A stretch of DNA of 64,000 nt, taken from the NCBI RefSeq assembly GCF_014133895.1, contig NC_050734.1:558001-622000 (forward strand), read 5' to 3'. Made by a program: the position numbers and the translations under genes. Within the stretch, counting starts at the first letter, position 1; each line of letters begins with the position of its first letter. The notes under the pieces are model-generated. The model had not been told where the DNA came from. It did no database searches and was given only the letters and a program-made list of their open reading frames with translations. Below, one piece after another: positions 1-10,448 of the stretch. The stretch comes from Torulaspora globosa (lineage: Eukaryota > Ascomycota > Saccharomycetes > Saccharomycetales > Saccharomycetaceae).

Positions 1-880
1 GCATGAACTCATACTGGAGGTGATATTGATTCTTGACATCGATTTGAAATACCATAACAAAGTTTGGTCGCCGGACTGCGGTTGGTGCAATTTTTCTTAG
101 TTGTTCAAGGCCCTCAATGTCGCATTGCTCGTTGCAGTCCTTGAATTATCACTTTGGGATGCGCCAGTCAACACAATTAAAGTTCCTAAAGTGCGAAGAA
201 ACCATAGATGGACCAACAGACAGCCAAGGAGCAATTCGATTTCAGTTGTGCTTCGCGACAACCATAACGGAACACCAAACCAGCTTCCAACGCAATTTGT
301 GTCTATCTGAGTTATTGCAGCGATAGGCTGGAAAAATGGACGCAATCTCGCACGGTTCAAGCATTGGGGTACCGGTCGTGAAACGGTGACAGAAATCTGG
401 CCACCTTTGTCATTCGCATAATGACAAGCACTGGTAGAGTTTGGAATCACCAAACACAGCTCGAACGCACTAATTGACGGTTTCCAAAACGCTGCACATA
501 TCCCAATAGCAAACACATGTTTGCTCTTCTTGAGGGGAACGCGCCGCCCAGCCTGCCACAGGCGCGCTTATTAGTATTGGAAAAGTCAGAGTCTGAAAGA
601 TGAAACTGGAATACCGAACGCCTCCGAAATGACGAACAAGCCACCAGAACAGCTCCTTAGAAGGCACACAACTAATAATTCAAGCCTCAATGACTGCACA
701 CAATGCCAGCTAACATCGTTCCACTCAAATCGCACCCATCAGGCCGCTCACGATTTCACTGCTGCACTCCCTATTTTTCCACCAAGTGGCGGCAAGAGGG
801 AAAGAAATTTTGCTGGCTGCCGCGAGAAAGGCGGCCTTTATATAGTAGCTTCCTCTGTTACCCGTCCTTTGATTTCATAA
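1..880. other. left-edge region, no gene assigned
   Basis: No protein family is recognisable here. Several overlapping open frames of 60-140 codons exist on both strands, but they overlap one another and look like chance frames. On the minus strand a frame is open from about 150 into the left edge, with an ATG at 55..53. It could be the first codons of a gene mostly outside the window, divergent from RLI1. In Sc the divergent neighbour of RLI1 is UBC13, but the residues visible here do not look like Ubc13. Nothing further can be supported. Confidence 0.4.
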
Positions 881-887
881 TAGACTG

Positions 888-908
888 AAAAATTTTGCTC
901 AGCTCATC
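888..908. promoter_or_regulatory. RRPE + PAC elements upstream of RLI1
   Basis: AAAAATTTT at 888-896 matches the RRPE core. GCTCATC at 902-908 is the PAC core GATGAGC in reverse. The pair lies about 115-130 bp before the RLI1 ATG. RRPE/PAC pairs mark ribosome-biogenesis genes in budding yeasts (bound by Stb3 and by Dot6/Tod6). That fits the role of Rli1 in ribosome biogenesis and recycling. Confidence 0.7.
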
Positions 909-1020
909 AATTCTCTAATAACTTGCATCTAGCGTACAGTCTGCTCGAGAAGTTGGAAGTCTAGAAGCTCTCTTTAGACCTGGATTTTGTTCCTGTGGAG
1001 ACTGAGAGAAGCAGTTGAAG

Positions 1021-2844
1021 ATGAGTGATAAAAACACACGTCTCGCCGTTGTTAACGCGGACAAATGTAAGCCTAAGAAGTGTCGTCAGGAATGTAAGCG
1101 TTCATGTCCTGTTGTTAAGACTGGTAAACTATGTATTGAGGTGACGCCAACTTCGAAAATTGCCTTTATCTCTGAAGTCCTGTGTATCGGTTGTGGTATC
1201 TGTGTCAAGGCATGTCCATTTGATGCTATCACTATTATTAACTTACCCACCAATCTAAACTCTCATGTGACACATCGTTACTCGGCTAATAGTTTCAAGC
1301 TGCACAGACTGCCTACTCCTAGACCTGGTCAAGTGCTGGGTTTAGTCGGTACTAACGGTATTGGTAAGTCTACCGCTCTTAAGATTCTTGCCGGTAAGCA
1401 AAAGCCCAACTTGGGTCGCTTCGACGATCCACCTGAGTGGCAGGAGATTATCAAATATTTCCGTGGGTCGGAATTGCAGAATTACTTCACTAAGATGCTG
1501 GAAGATAATATCAAGGCTGTCATCAAACCACAATACGTCGATAACATTCCCCGTGCCATCAAGGGTCCAATTCAAAAGGTTGGCGAGATACTGAAATTAA
1601 GAATGGAGAAGCCACAGGACCTCGTGGATTACTACATTAAGGTTCTGGATCTGCAGAATGTGATGAACAGAGAGATCGCCAATTTGTCTGGTGGTGAGTT
1701 GCAGAGATTTGCAATTGCGATGTCCTGTATTCAAGATGCAGATGTCTACATGTTCGATGAACCGTCGTCCTATTTGGATGTCAAGCAACGTTTGCACGCG
1801 GCACAGATCATCAGATCCTTGTTGGATCCTACGAAATACGTGATTTCTGTCGAACATGATTTATCCGTGCTGGATTATCTCTCGGACTTTGTTTGTATTC
1901 TTTATGGTGTCCCATCCGCTTACGGTGTTGTCACTCTTCCAACCTCTGTCAGAGAAGGTATCAACATTTTCCTTGATGGTCATATTCCAGCTGAGAATTT
2001 GAGATTCAGAACCGAGGCACTGCAATTCAGGATGTCAGACGCCAACGATGACTTAAGGGACGATTCTACCAGAGAGTTTTCTTACCCAGCTATGAAACGT
2101 ACTCAAGGTGATTTCGTCTTGAATGTCGAGAAAGGTGAGTTCTCCGATTCCGAAATCCTTGTCATGATGGGTGAAAACGGTACTGGTAAGACCACCCTGA
2201 TCAAATTGTTGGCTGGTGTTATTGCCGCTGACGATGGTCAAAAGGTTCCCAAGTTGAACGTGTCTATGAAACCACAGAAGATCGCTCCTAAATTCCCTGG
2301 TACCGTTAGACAATTGTTCTTCAAGAAGATAAGAGGTCAGTTCCTCAACCCACAATTTCAAACAGATGTTGTTAAACCTCTGAGGATCGACGACATCATC
2401 GATCAAGAGGTTCAGCATTTGTCTGGTGGTGAATTGCAAAGGCTTGCTATTGTCCTGTCTTTGGGTGTCCCTGCTGATATCTACCTAATTGACGAGCCTT
2501 CCGCGTACCTGGATTCTGAGCAGCGTATCATATGTTCCAAGGTTATCAGAAGATTCATTTTACACAACAAGAAGACCGCCTTCATTGTCGAGCATGATTT
2601 CATCATGGCAACTTATCTGGCCGACAAGGTCATCGTGTTCGATGGTGTTCCTTCCAAGGATGCTCATTCTGGCAGTCCAGAGCCTCTACTAACTGGATGC
2701 AACAGATTTTTGAAGAACTTAAATGTTACCTTCAGAAGAGATCCACAGTCTTTCAGACCAAGAATCAACAAATTGGACTCCCAATTGGACAAGGAACAGA
2801 AGGCTTCAGGAAACTTTTTCTTCTTGGACAGCGCCAGTGTTTAA
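1021..2844 (+). CDS. RLI1: Rli1/ABCE1 ribosome-recycling Fe-S ABC ATPase
   Basis: This 608-residue protein is the essential twin-ATPase that splits terminated 80S ribosomes with eRF1 or Dom34 and helps export and mature ribosomal subunits in the cytosol and nucleus. Two N-terminal 4Fe-4S motifs are visible: cysteines at about 16, 21, 25 and 29, then a [12 protein letters not shown] motif at about 55-66. Two ABC domains follow. P-loops lie at about 110-118 and 384-391, LSGGELQR signatures at 222-229 and 467-474, and Walker B DEP motifs near 246 and 491. It matches Sc Rli1 (608 aa) nearly end to end. An in-frame TTG lies two codons upstream, but the ATG at 1021 matches the conserved MSDKN start. 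It is the ortholog of YDR091C. Confidence 0.98.
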   Translation: MSDKNTRLAVVNADKCKPKKCRQECKRSCPVVKTGKLCIEVTPTSKIAFISEVLCIGCGICVKACPFDAITIINLPTNLNSHVTHRYSANSFKLHRLPTPRPGQVLGLVGTNGIGKSTALKILAGKQKPNLGRFDDPPEWQEIIKYFRGSELQNYFTKMLEDNIKAVIKPQYVDNIPRAIKGPIQKVGEILKLRMEKPQDLVDYYIKVLDLQNVMNREIANLSGGELQRFAIAMSCIQDADVYMFDEPSSYLDVKQRLHAAQIIRSLLDPTKYVISVEHDLSVLDYLSDFVCILYGVPSAYGVVTLPTSVREGINIFLDGHIPAENLRFRTEALQFRMSDANDDLRDDSTREFSYPAMKRTQGDFVLNVEKGEFSDSEILVMMGENGTGKTTLIKLLAGVIAADDGQKVPKLNVSMKPQKIAPKFPGTVRQLFFKKIRGQFLNPQFQTDVVKPLRIDDIIDQEVQHLSGGELQRLAIVLSLGVPADIYLIDEPSAYLDSEQRIICSKVIRRFILHNKKTAFIVEHDFIMATYLADKVIVFDGVPSKDAHSGSPEPLLTGCNRFLKNLNVTFRRDPQSFRPRINKLDSQLDKEQKASGNFFFLDSASV

Positions 2845-3329
2845 TGCACTTTTCTAGCCTGGCATAACTTATTTATAAAGGCATGGTTTTCCCATGCAGC
2901 GATATTGCTCACTCCTGTACTGTATTTGCATTTCGTTTCTACGAATGATACCATTAGATAAACTGTCACAGCACCACGCGGCAATTGACTTCAAGTTTCT
3001 TCACGCCAATAAACGGCAGCTACTGGCCATGTTGCGATGTCAGATTAACAACTTTAAGAAGCGGAATAGCTAGGCTTGAGATGAGTCTACGTTACATCTA
3101 GAAGATACAAACGCCCGAACTATGGGCTAAAGAGAGATTTAATGGGATGAAGAGAGATTTTAATCTCATTGTCTTCGGCTCTATATATACTAAGAACGTT
3201 CGTGAAAAACGATTTACCAACCAACTCTTTAAGATTTTGATGTACGGTACTGTTAATCCTCTAAAAGTAGGTCTTTATAAGGCAAGCTGAAGGGACATAG
3301 CTGTAGAAGTCGTAGCCTGCGGCCAAGAG
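2845..3329. other. intergenic RLI1-SPT2
   Basis: This is the RLI1 terminator and SPT2 promoter region. It holds an imperfect 20-bp tandem duplication (3122-3161) and a TATA-like CTATATATAC at 3181-3190, about 140 bp before SPT2. No RNA gene was recognised. Confidence 0.5.
3122..3161. repeat. two-copy 20-bp tandem repeat
   Basis: Units 3122-3141 and 3142-3161 match at 17 of 20 positions by hand alignment. Both share the core AAGAGAGATTT. The repeat sits about 170-210 bp upstream of the SPT2 ATG and may duplicate a factor-binding site. This is visible directly, but its function is unknown. Confidence 0.8.
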
Positions 3330-4337
3330 ATGAGCTTTTTATCGAAGATCTCCAATTTAAGGAAATCATTACCAGCGACAGCTCCGAAAGAGAAACCAAA
3401 AACAGACAGAAAGGTAGAAAATGATGAATATTCGATATTACCCAAGAATTATATCAGAGAAGAGGACCCAGCTGTGAAAAGACTTAAAGAATTGAGGCGA
3501 CAGGAGCTTTTAAAAAGTGGTGAGTTGTCAAAAAAAGCGAGAAGCCAGAGCAAATCCAATGTTCACAGGAAGAAGACGGAAACCGACGACGGATATTCTG
3601 CAGGCACCAGATTCAAGAAAAAGATAGGCGCGTCCGCAGCTGCACCCGGGGTACCCTCGATGCCAAGAACATCCGAGCCGATCAAGAAGCTCAGCTTCGA
3701 GGAGTTGATGCAACAAGCGGAAAATAATGCACAGAAGACAGGAAGCGATGAGGGAAAGTCGCAGTCGGAGGTCACTGCAGATCAGAAAGCCAAAGGACAA
3801 CTTCCTTCTCGAAATTACGATAAAAAAATTAGTTTCAAGAAAAGGATTGACGGGAACAGCAGGCCCGCGACGTCTTCAAGACCACAGAGGCGAGGCACGG
3901 AGCCACAGAAAAAGCAACCTGAGGCGGTCAGGGTTCGAGCAGTCGGTGCAGGACTTGCCCAGCCCAACGAGAAGATTAGACGACAACTGGAGCAAAGAAA
4001 GCGACAATCGAGGCAACAAAGAAAGGAGATAGAATATGAGAGCGACTTGGATGACTTCATTGAGGATGATACAAGCGAGACGTACGGCAGGGGATCATCC
4101 CGAGACGAGGGTCAATATGACCGTGATGAAATATGGGCGTTGTTTAATAGGGGTAAGAGGCGTTCTGACTTGATGTTTGATGATTATGAAGACGACGATA
4201 TGGAGGCAAATGAAATGGAGATCCTCGAAGAGGAAGAAAAGGCAGGTATGATGGCAAGATTAGAGGATAAACGAGAGGAGGAGTGGCTGAAGAAACATGA
4301 GCAGGAGAAAAAGCGTCGCAAACGAATGAAAGGTTGA
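3330..4337 (+). CDS. SPT2: Spt2 histone H3-H4 chaperone
   Basis: This 335-residue, highly charged protein is close in length to Sc Spt2 (333 aa). Spt2 binds H3-H4 tetramers and DNA and helps keep nucleosomes in place behind RNA polymerases I and II. Visible family marks are the N-terminal block with ILPKNYIREEDPAVKRLKELRR at about residues 37-58 and a low-complexity basic middle. The C-terminal SPT2 domain holds DRDEIWALFNRGKRR followed by an acidic stretch and a lysine/arginine-rich tail. The start ATG gives the conserved MSFLSK beginning. Its Sc ortholog is YER161C, so it sits here between two YDR-segment orthologs, which supports the merged pre-duplication gene order. Confidence 0.96.
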   Translation: MSFLSKISNLRKSLPATAPKEKPKTDRKVENDEYSILPKNYIREEDPAVKRLKELRRQELLKSGELSKKARSQSKSNVHRKKTETDDGYSAGTRFKKKIGASAAAPGVPSMPRTSEPIKKLSFEELMQQAENNAQKTGSDEGKSQSEVTADQKAKGQLPSRNYDKKISFKKRIDGNSRPATSSRPQRRGTEPQKKQPEAVRVRAVGAGLAQPNEKIRRQLEQRKRQSRQQRKEIEYESDLDDFIEDDTSETYGRGSSRDEGQYDRDEIWALFNRGKRRSDLMFDDYEDDDMEANEMEILEEEEKAGMMARLEDKREEEWLKKHEQEKKRRKRMKG

Positions 4338-4767
4338 AGAAGCTCATTCAAGCTAGGCTAGTAGAGGTACCAACCAACAGTTGTGTCATCCTGCTGTCCA
4401 GCCTATAGAGTCATGTTCAGGTGCGTCGAAATTTCTTTGACCGATTCTTGAAGACCATAGCAGCAGCAGTTACGACTTTGTGATGTCCTCTCTTTCCTAA
4501 TATAATGAGAAAGCAAGGAGTGAGGTACATAGAGAGCTACGGAGTGGGCTATGAAAACTCTATCTACAAGGTATGATGTTTAGCAACTTAATGTTTAGTT
4601 GGTGTAATAATGCATTCTATCAAGATTGTCCTCAACTAATTCCAAAAAAAAAAAGCAGGATACACTGGTGCCAATGGCAGGATGATAAGATGGAGCAGGA
4701 TGGGGCAGTCTTATGATATGAGTTTGTGAATATCAAAAACAAATGACCATCTATATACAAATGCATA
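4338..4767. other. convergent intergenic SPT2-VTC5
   Basis: The 3' ends of two convergent genes flank this stretch. A homopolymeric A run lies near 4643-4655. Nothing else was recognised. Confidence 0.5.
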
Positions 4768-7197
4768 TTAAAAGAATACTTCGATAAACCCGTAGCACAC
4801 GGTGAGAATTACCAACAGGAACAGTACAAAACAGCTGATGTAATGCCAAGCGGGTGCCAACCTGTATCTGCTGAAAAGCAGCAGAAGGCTGCTGCATATA
4901 AGCACCAAAGATATGATCAATGATAAGGAAATCATGCTTATTAGGAAATCAGCTACTTCCAGGTCGTCGTCGGTTTCCTTCTTGTGGAATAATCCTAATA
5001 CAATCCCAAATGAGATTCCGGAGGTGACACATGCTGCGAGTAGAGAAGATAAGTACATGAAAGTGATCACTTGATCGTGTTTGTATTCGTAAACTTGACC
5101 AGATTCATCATCTTCTTCAGCAAGATAAGCTTCAACGTCATTAATGGAGTTAGCGGAAGCACTACTAGTGGATTCACCTATGGATCCATACCTGCTGGCA
5201 TCCACCGGCACCAATTTTGTATCCCTCAGATCAAACCATCCACTTACTCTCTGGCACAACCGATACGTATTTTCGATAAATTGCTTGTTGAAAAGGATGA
5301 AGCCACAGCCAGAATTTGGGTTCACTCCCTCGCCGTCCGCTGAACCGTGAGTTCCATCGATGTAAAATCCATTGTCATTATAAAACTCAGGATCATCGTC
5401 AAACTCATTCCAGTACCTTACCCTTGGCTTTTCGATACTTTGCTGCTCTTTTGGTGTGACATGTATGGTACTGCGTCTTTTATTCATGTCTTCAGATTCG
5501 AAATTGGATCTGAATTTGTCAGAGCACTTTTGGAGTGTGGAACTTTTGCCCAGAAGGAAGAAGTCCTCGCTGGTCGGGCTCTCATCCTCCAAATCGAATT
5601 CTTCCTTCAGTATTGTATCGAATAAGTCCGCTTGTAACTCTTTAGAGTGACGAAGCTCAAAGCAAAGCCTCCAAAGAGTCATGTTAGAAGACAGTGGATA
5701 CGCTTGGGTCTTATTTTCAATAAGGGCTTCACATAGATCCACCAACTTGTCATCGAAGTCATCCGAGGCAAGAGGTGCAGGTAATTTTCTTATTTCGACA
5801 AATGCATGCGGTAGTGTGCCCAAATTGTCAATAGTAATCTCTTCATCCAAAGCTATCAGATAAGTTTTGTCATCCTCGTTACAGATAAATCTTACTCGCT
5901 TGAAATAAATCTTTGGTTCTACAGGTTTCAAACGACGAGATTGTATCCATTCTATGGCCAATTTAGCCATAGGCGGGCGCTCTTGCATCTCTTGGGATTC
6001 TAGATCTATGGTTTCACCGTCCCAAATTTGCGCTACTTCTCTGTATGAGAGATCTGCAGTCTCCAAATGATCCCTCAACCCGCCAACATGACACATCACT
6101 ACGCAATGGTTTTCGCCATTGCCTGAGATCATCACGAGGTTCGGATGTTGATTGATCGTGTCATCCTCAAGAAGTGAAGGTTTATCCTTGGAGTCCAATA
6201 TGGAAAGACACAAACGTGGACTTGTCGAATGAAATAAGGTGCCAGAGGACACTGGCTTCCCGACATGAATCTCTTGCTCCTGCAGCATAGAGGCTGGAGA
6301 CCCGCTGAGGTTTGCCGGCTGCTGGCACGTGACCACCTGTTGTAAAGCCTTGAACGACCTAGCAGACCTGATAGATCGCGTTTCCATCGTGTTCAAGCTT
6401 CCGCTGGCCTCCCTAATGCTTCTCGAAGTCGAGATGATCTCGTCAGCAACCACATGGAACCCATGGTGCAGAATCATGAACTTAAACTCCTCAAGATTCT
6501 CCGCAGAAATCAGAAATTTCTGTAAGCTGGCAAACCGACCGCAAAATTGCGTATCGAACGCCAAAGATGAGTCTATATTTCCCTTCGCCGACGTCGCCAC
6601 AGCCTCGGACAAGCCGAGCCGCAGATGGTGCAGTACGTTAACGATCAGAGACACCTCCAGAAGATAAGGATCCAGATCCACCTTCGTGAACGAGATGCCA
6701 CCATACCCGTCGACCAACTCAGGCAACTCCCGGATTTCCTGAATGTACGCTCTAGCCTGCTGAGCGCCGCCCGGATAGTGCTTGATGAGCTTCTTGAACA
6801 ACTTGCCCACCGCAATCTTCTGAAGAATGAGATACCTTGATAATCGTTGCAACTCGCTGCTACAATTATCCAAATGTGTAGAGATCAGCTTGATCTGTCT
6901 GCTGCGTAATTTTCTGTTATCCTCCGCATCAGAGAACCGCTTCTTGAAATTGATGATAGACGCTTCGATGGCAACCAACCTAGAAGAAATCTCTTTCACT
7001 TTAAGCGAAGTAAACACATTAATACTACCAAATTGTTCCTTAAACAATTGCGTACAATTCTCCAAGTTTTCCCTATCGTTCCCGTCAGCACTCGTCACGG
7101 TCGCCCGCTTGATAGCTTTCTTCAGCTTTTCGTAATCAATATTATGAAGCTTCCATTCAGGAACAGATTTATTCAAAATTTTTGTTCCGAATTTCAT
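4768..7197 (-). CDS. VTC5: Vtc5 vacuolar transporter chaperone subunit
   Basis: This 809-residue protein is the SPX-domain accessory subunit of the vacuolar VTC complex, which makes polyphosphate from ATP and moves it into the vacuole. The N-terminal SPX domain (about 1-150) has the family start MKFG... and the basic NIDYEKLKKAIKR helix. A long middle region resembles the degenerate polymerase-like part of VTC proteins. Three hydrophobic spans lie near 710-737, 750-776 and 783-807. Sc Vtc5 (YDR089W) is 749 aa. An in-frame GTG lies 11 codons upstream; I place the start at the ATG (7197) that opens the SPX domain. A CACGTT motif at 7292-7297 resembles a Pho4 site, which is only suggestive. Confidence 0.92.
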   Translation of the reverse strand: MKFGTKILNKSVPEWKLHNIDYEKLKKAIKRATVTSADGNDRENLENCTQLFKEQFGSINVFTSLKVKEISSRLVAIEASIINFKKRFSDAEDNRKLRSRQIKLISTHLDNCSSELQRLSRYLILQKIAVGKLFKKLIKHYPGGAQQARAYIQEIRELPELVDGYGGISFTKVDLDPYLLEVSLIVNVLHHLRLGLSEAVATSAKGNIDSSLAFDTQFCGRFASLQKFLISAENLEEFKFMILHHGFHVVADEIISTSRSIREASGSLNTMETRSIRSARSFKALQQVVTCQQPANLSGSPASMLQEQEIHVGKPVSSGTLFHSTSPRLCLSILDSKDKPSLLEDDTINQHPNLVMISGNGENHCVVMCHVGGLRDHLETADLSYREVAQIWDGETIDLESQEMQERPPMAKLAIEWIQSRRLKPVEPKIYFKRVRFICNEDDKTYLIALDEEITIDNLGTLPHAFVEIRKLPAPLASDDFDDKLVDLCEALIENKTQAYPLSSNMTLWRLCFELRHSKELQADLFDTILKEEFDLEDESPTSEDFFLLGKSSTLQKCSDKFRSNFESEDMNKRRSTIHVTPKEQQSIEKPRVRYWNEFDDDPEFYNDNGFYIDGTHGSADGEGVNPNSGCGFILFNKQFIENTYRLCQRVSGWFDLRDTKLVPVDASRYGSIGESTSSASANSINDVEAYLAEEDDESGQVYEYKHDQVITFMYLSSLLAACVTSGISFGIVLGLFHKKETDDDLEVADFLISMISLSLIISLVLICSSLLLLFSRYRLAPAWHYISCFVLFLLVILTVCYGFIEVFF

Positions 7198-7668
7198 CCC
7201 AATGGAACACTTCCTCCCTGTGATGAACACTAGGTAATCGAAAAGGATGTTCTGGCTGTGTCCAATTTGTAGTACTGCTGATCAACCCTTACACGTTGAC
7301 AAATTTTTATTCTAGAATTGAAGATGACTTCTGTCTTCTGATTCACCGAATACAAACAATGCTCTAAGAATTGGCAATATTAATTTATTCGACGACCAAT
7401 CTTAATTATCTAAAAGGGCTGCTCAATTTCTGTCATCAGTTGGATTAACCAAAAATGGTAATGAACTGCCGTTCCTGATATGTATGCAAAATGCGGGCGG
7501 GCCCTGGTTGCATGATTCTTTACCCGAACATGCTCAACTGACAAGCTTTAAAGCTTGCATTTCAAGCAACGCCGGCAAGTTCCTGATTCTTGACGCCACG
7601 GTTTACTGAGGCGCGCTTTTTTCAGTCTGTTTGGTGTTTTCCGAAATCAAATACGCAAAAATTCCCTA
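7198..7668. other. intergenic VTC5 to tRNA-Arg
   Basis: This is the VTC5 promoter region plus the 5' flank of the tRNA gene. A CACGTT sequence occurs at 7292-7297. No coding sequence and no LTR ends were recognised. Confidence 0.45.
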
Positions 7669-7740
7669 TTCCTCGTGGCCCAATGGTTACGGCGTCTGGC
7701 TACGAACCAGAAGACTCCAGGTTCGAGTCCTGGCGGGGAA
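7669..7740 (+). tRNA. tRNA-Arg(ACG)
   Basis: These 72 nt fold as a tRNA without an intron. The acceptor stem TTCCTCG pairs with CGGGGAA, with one T-G wobble. The anticodon stem TCTGG/CCAGA encloses loop CTACGAA, giving anticodon ACG. The T arm is CCAGG-TTCGAGT-CCTGG. A T-rich Pol III terminator follows from 7743. It closely resembles the Sc tRNA-Arg(ACG). Confidence 0.96.
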
Positions 7741-7849
7741 GGTTTGTTTTTTTTTGAATCTCATCGCATAAGCCTTGGTTTAGTCCTATAGAGAAAGATG
7801 GAGCTCTTTAAAGGCTGGTTATGACGAGTTCGAGAGTGGGTATCTAGCC

Positions 7850-8857
7850 ATGGGTAAGGATTCCACGTCTGAAAATGTACACATTCCAAGATATATAAAG
7901 AACCAACCGTGGTTCTACCAAGACACTAAGAAAGATGAACGGTTGACGGGCAAGGATGACTACTTGGTTCACCACAGACAGTTGAAGAAGGGCGGTGCGT
8001 TGGATATAGATAATAACTCGGAGCCAAAGCTGGGACTTGGTATTAGGGATGAGTTTGAAAAGGTACAGGTGGTTCGAACGTCGAAGCGTGGCGGCAACAG
8101 GTGTGGGAACTGTGGTTCTCTGGGGCATAGCAGGAGAGACTGCTTGGAGAGGGCGAGGAAAGTTCCTAGGCTGGATGGCGATACTGGAGCGGTCATCTCC
8201 GTGCGGAAGGAGGCAGCTGGCTCGTCTGATTGGGACGCTAGAAAGGATAGATGGTTCGGCTATACGGGTAAGGAATATGACGAAGTGTTGAAGAAGTGGG
8301 AAAATAGGCGACAGACTGCGACGCAGGCAGACGAAGACTGGTGGGATACGGATGAGGAAGTGGAGCTGACGAAGCTAGGGTTGTACAAGGACACTGGCGG
8401 AATCCTAAGGGCGGAAGAGTTCGGGAACACCAAACTGCAGCGGGCTTCTGTGAGGCTGAGGGAGGATCGGGCTGCGTATTTGAACGATCTGAACGCCGAA
8501 GAGATCAAGTACGATCCCAAGTCACGGTTGTACAAGACCGAGAGTCTCGGCTCAGTCGACGAAGAGTCCAAGATGTTCCGAAGGCACCTGACTGGCGAAG
8601 GCAAGGCGCTGGACGAGCTGAACCGGTTTACGCGTGCCCACGCCAGGAGGGAAGGGATTAGAGACGAAATAGAAAGCGATGCCAAGGTGAAGCATGTGCT
8701 GATCGCAAATCCCACCAAGTACGAGCGCATGTTGAGACAGGAACAGAGCAAGCAGCCGCCAAGAGTCGGCAAGATCACCGACCTGGAAGCAAGAAAGTCG
8801 AGTGGAACCGCTCAATCAGCCAAGACCAAGCAGGATTTGAAGGAATTGTATGGATAA
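7850..8857 (+). CDS. SLU7: Slu7 second-step splicing factor
   Basis: This 335-residue nuclear protein acts in 3' splice-site choice in the second catalytic step and is most needed when the branch point lies far from the 3' splice site. A CCHC zinc knuckle is present (C85, C88, H93, C98), preceded by the family's N-terminal IPRYIKNQPWFY motif at residues 12-23. Conserved blocks include the region with WDARKDRWFGY and the DEDWWDTDEE stretch. Sc Slu7 (YDR088C) is 382 aa, so this copy is somewhat shorter. Part of the coding sequence is already GC-richer than the flanking genes to the left. Confidence 0.96.
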   Translation: MGKDSTSENVHIPRYIKNQPWFYQDTKKDERLTGKDDYLVHHRQLKKGGALDIDNNSEPKLGLGIRDEFEKVQVVRTSKRGGNRCGNCGSLGHSRRDCLERARKVPRLDGDTGAVISVRKEAAGSSDWDARKDRWFGYTGKEYDEVLKKWENRRQTATQADEDWWDTDEEVELTKLGLYKDTGGILRAEEFGNTKLQRASVRLREDRAAYLNDLNAEEIKYDPKSRLYKTESLGSVDEESKMFRRHLTGEGKALDELNRFTRAHARREGIRDEIESDAKVKHVLIANPTKYERMLRQEQSKQPPRVGKITDLEARKSSGTAQSAKTKQDLKELYG

Positions 8858-8893
8858 AAGGCCTTTGTTGAAAAGCCGTCGTCATGTGCGATG

Positions 8894-8913
8894 TGAAAAA
8901 TTACAAGCTCATC
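8894..8913. promoter_or_regulatory. RRPE + PAC elements upstream of RRP1
   Basis: TGAAAAATT at 8894-8902 (RRPE) is followed by GCTCATC at 8907-8913 (PAC in reverse). They lie about 75-95 bp before the preferred RRP1 start, the usual arrangement for rRNA-processing genes. Confidence 0.75.
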
Positions 8914-8986
8914 GCTTGAAAGTTTACAACTTCTGGTCGAAAAACTACAGATGGTCCATAGTACTGGCGGACCAGGATCATCGACG

Positions 8987-9826
8987 ATGGATACCAATGC
9001 CTTCGTGAAGCAGCTAGCTTCGAATAACCGGAAAGTCAGAGAGAACGCCCTAGAGACGTTACAAAAATACCTCAACACAAAACAATTCAAAGATGCGACG
9101 CAGATGCAGTTCAACAAACTGTGGAAGGGTCTGTACTTTGCCATGTGGTTCAGCGATCGTCCCAGACCGCAGCAGCGCCTCGCCAACGAGCTGAGTGAGC
9201 TGCATATGATCTACTTTGATCAGCGCGACAACAAAACAGCGTCGGAACAGCTATCCTTGAACGACGGGGCGTTCATAAAGTTCAGCAGGGCGTTCTGGAA
9301 GATAATCTGCATGGAGTGGTTCAACATCGACCGCTATCGCATAGACAAGTATCTCATGTTGGTCAGAAGGGTACTGTTCAACCAACTGAAATATCTGAAG
9401 GCGCGCCAGTGGGACGAGCGCTTGGTCGACACGTACATTGAACGGGTGCTGAAATGGCTGCCACTGAGCGCAAGTGCCAAGGTGTACAACGGCGTTCCCC
9501 TGCATATCATGGACATAATACTCGATGAATGGGAGAGAGTGGTAAAGAGCGACCTCGACGAACAGGAAGACGAAATCCCAGGATCGGATGTGGCCAATCT
9601 TATCGAAGAAACCCCTCTGGTGCAGTTCCTGGAAATCTTCAGAGAAATAAACGCAGACGTCAACAACAGCAAGGTTTTGAGAAACAAGATCAAGAGCGAG
9701 CTCCTCGTCGATCCCAGATTAGCGCAATGGGGCGTGGCAGCGGCCGCAAACGAGCCCGAGCCAGAAGCATCACACGACGACGACGACAGCGACGGCGAGG
9801 ACGCCGAGGAATGGCACGGTTTCTAG
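8987..9826 (+). CDS. RRP1: Rrp1 pre-rRNA processing protein (Nop52 family)
   Basis: This 279-residue nucleolar protein is needed for maturation of 27S pre-rRNA into the 60S subunit. The N-terminal block contains the family signature [20 protein letters not shown], and the middle holds [20 protein letters not shown]. The tail is acidic and ends EEWHGF, like Sc Rrp1 (YDR087C). The frame also opens at an ATG at 8951, which would add 12 residues. The ATG at 8987 is preferred because it matches the Sc N-terminus. The gene lies within the GC-rich stretch and carries RRPE and PAC upstream. Confidence 0.96.
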   Translation: MDTNAFVKQLASNNRKVRENALETLQKYLNTKQFKDATQMQFNKLWKGLYFAMWFSDRPRPQQRLANELSELHMIYFDQRDNKTASEQLSLNDGAFIKFSRAFWKIICMEWFNIDRYRIDKYLMLVRRVLFNQLKYLKARQWDERLVDTYIERVLKWLPLSASAKVYNGVPLHIMDIILDEWERVVKSDLDEQEDEIPGSDVANLIEETPLVQFLEIFREINADVNNSKVLRNKIKSELLVDPRLAQWGVAAAANEPEPEASHDDDDSDGEDAEEWHGF

Positions 9827-10032
9827 TGCTTTGTAGCCCATTGTTTGTAGCACGATATAATACCGAGATTTTACCCGGCTCGCAGCGGCCATGACTTGCA
9901 AACACGACAGCTACGCCTGTCAAGAACACAAGAGGTGGAACATCCGCCCAGAATCGCGAAGAGAAGACCCCAGTTGCATTCTCATCCACTTGCATTCGGA
10001 CCAAGTCGTGCTTCATAACCGTTATCTGAACA

Positions 10033-10263
10033 ATGGCTAAGGGAAACGAGAAGAAAGAGGCCGGCAGCCAGATCGAGAAGCTGGCAGATGCTCCCATGGA
10101 GTTTGTTAAGGACGGCCGCCAATTCCTGTCCAAGTGCAAGAAACCAGACGTGAAGGAGTACACCAAGATCGTGAGAGCCGTCGGAATCGGCTTCGTCGCC
10201 GTCGGCATCATCGGATACGCCATCAAGCTGGTTCACATCCCCATCAGATACCTAATCGTATAA
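10033..10263 (+). CDS. SSS1: Sss1, Sec61 gamma subunit
   Basis: This 76-residue tail-anchored ER membrane protein is the gamma subunit that clamps the Sec61 protein-conducting channel. A cytosolic amphipathic helix (PMEFVKDGRQFLSKCKKPD, about 21-39) leads to one transmembrane span at about 47-66. The family-typical tail HIPIRYLIV is intact. Sc Sss1 (YDR086C) is 80 aa. The gene lies between RRP1 and BUR6, all on the same strand. Confidence 0.98.
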   Translation: MAKGNEKKEAGSQIEKLADAPMEFVKDGRQFLSKCKKPDVKEYTKIVRAVGIGFVAVGIIGYAIKLVHIPIRYLIV

Positions 10264-10448
10264 TACAGCTACCAGTGTCTGTAGAAACCTCTGTAGTTTA
10301 CTCTCTATAGCAGAATCAGCCTCCCATAGCACATTCTCAGCTGCGGTGTCTCGCTCACTGCAGCATAAGGCGAGAAAGCAAATCGATGCTTATTACGCTC
10401 CACACGCCAAGAAGCCCTCATCGGCGAGATAGCACATCAGGTAACGAG

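Noticed and set aside
97..880. Several overlapping 60-140 codon frames upstream of RLI1
   Set aside because: They overlap each other on both strands, start in part from non-ATG codons, and show no family motifs. They sit in the RLI1 promoter region.
9690..10226. 178-codon minus-strand frame across the RRP1 end and SSS1
   Set aside because: It is antisense to SSS1, which is nearly identical to its Sc ortholog. Long antisense frames are expected in this GC-rich stretch.
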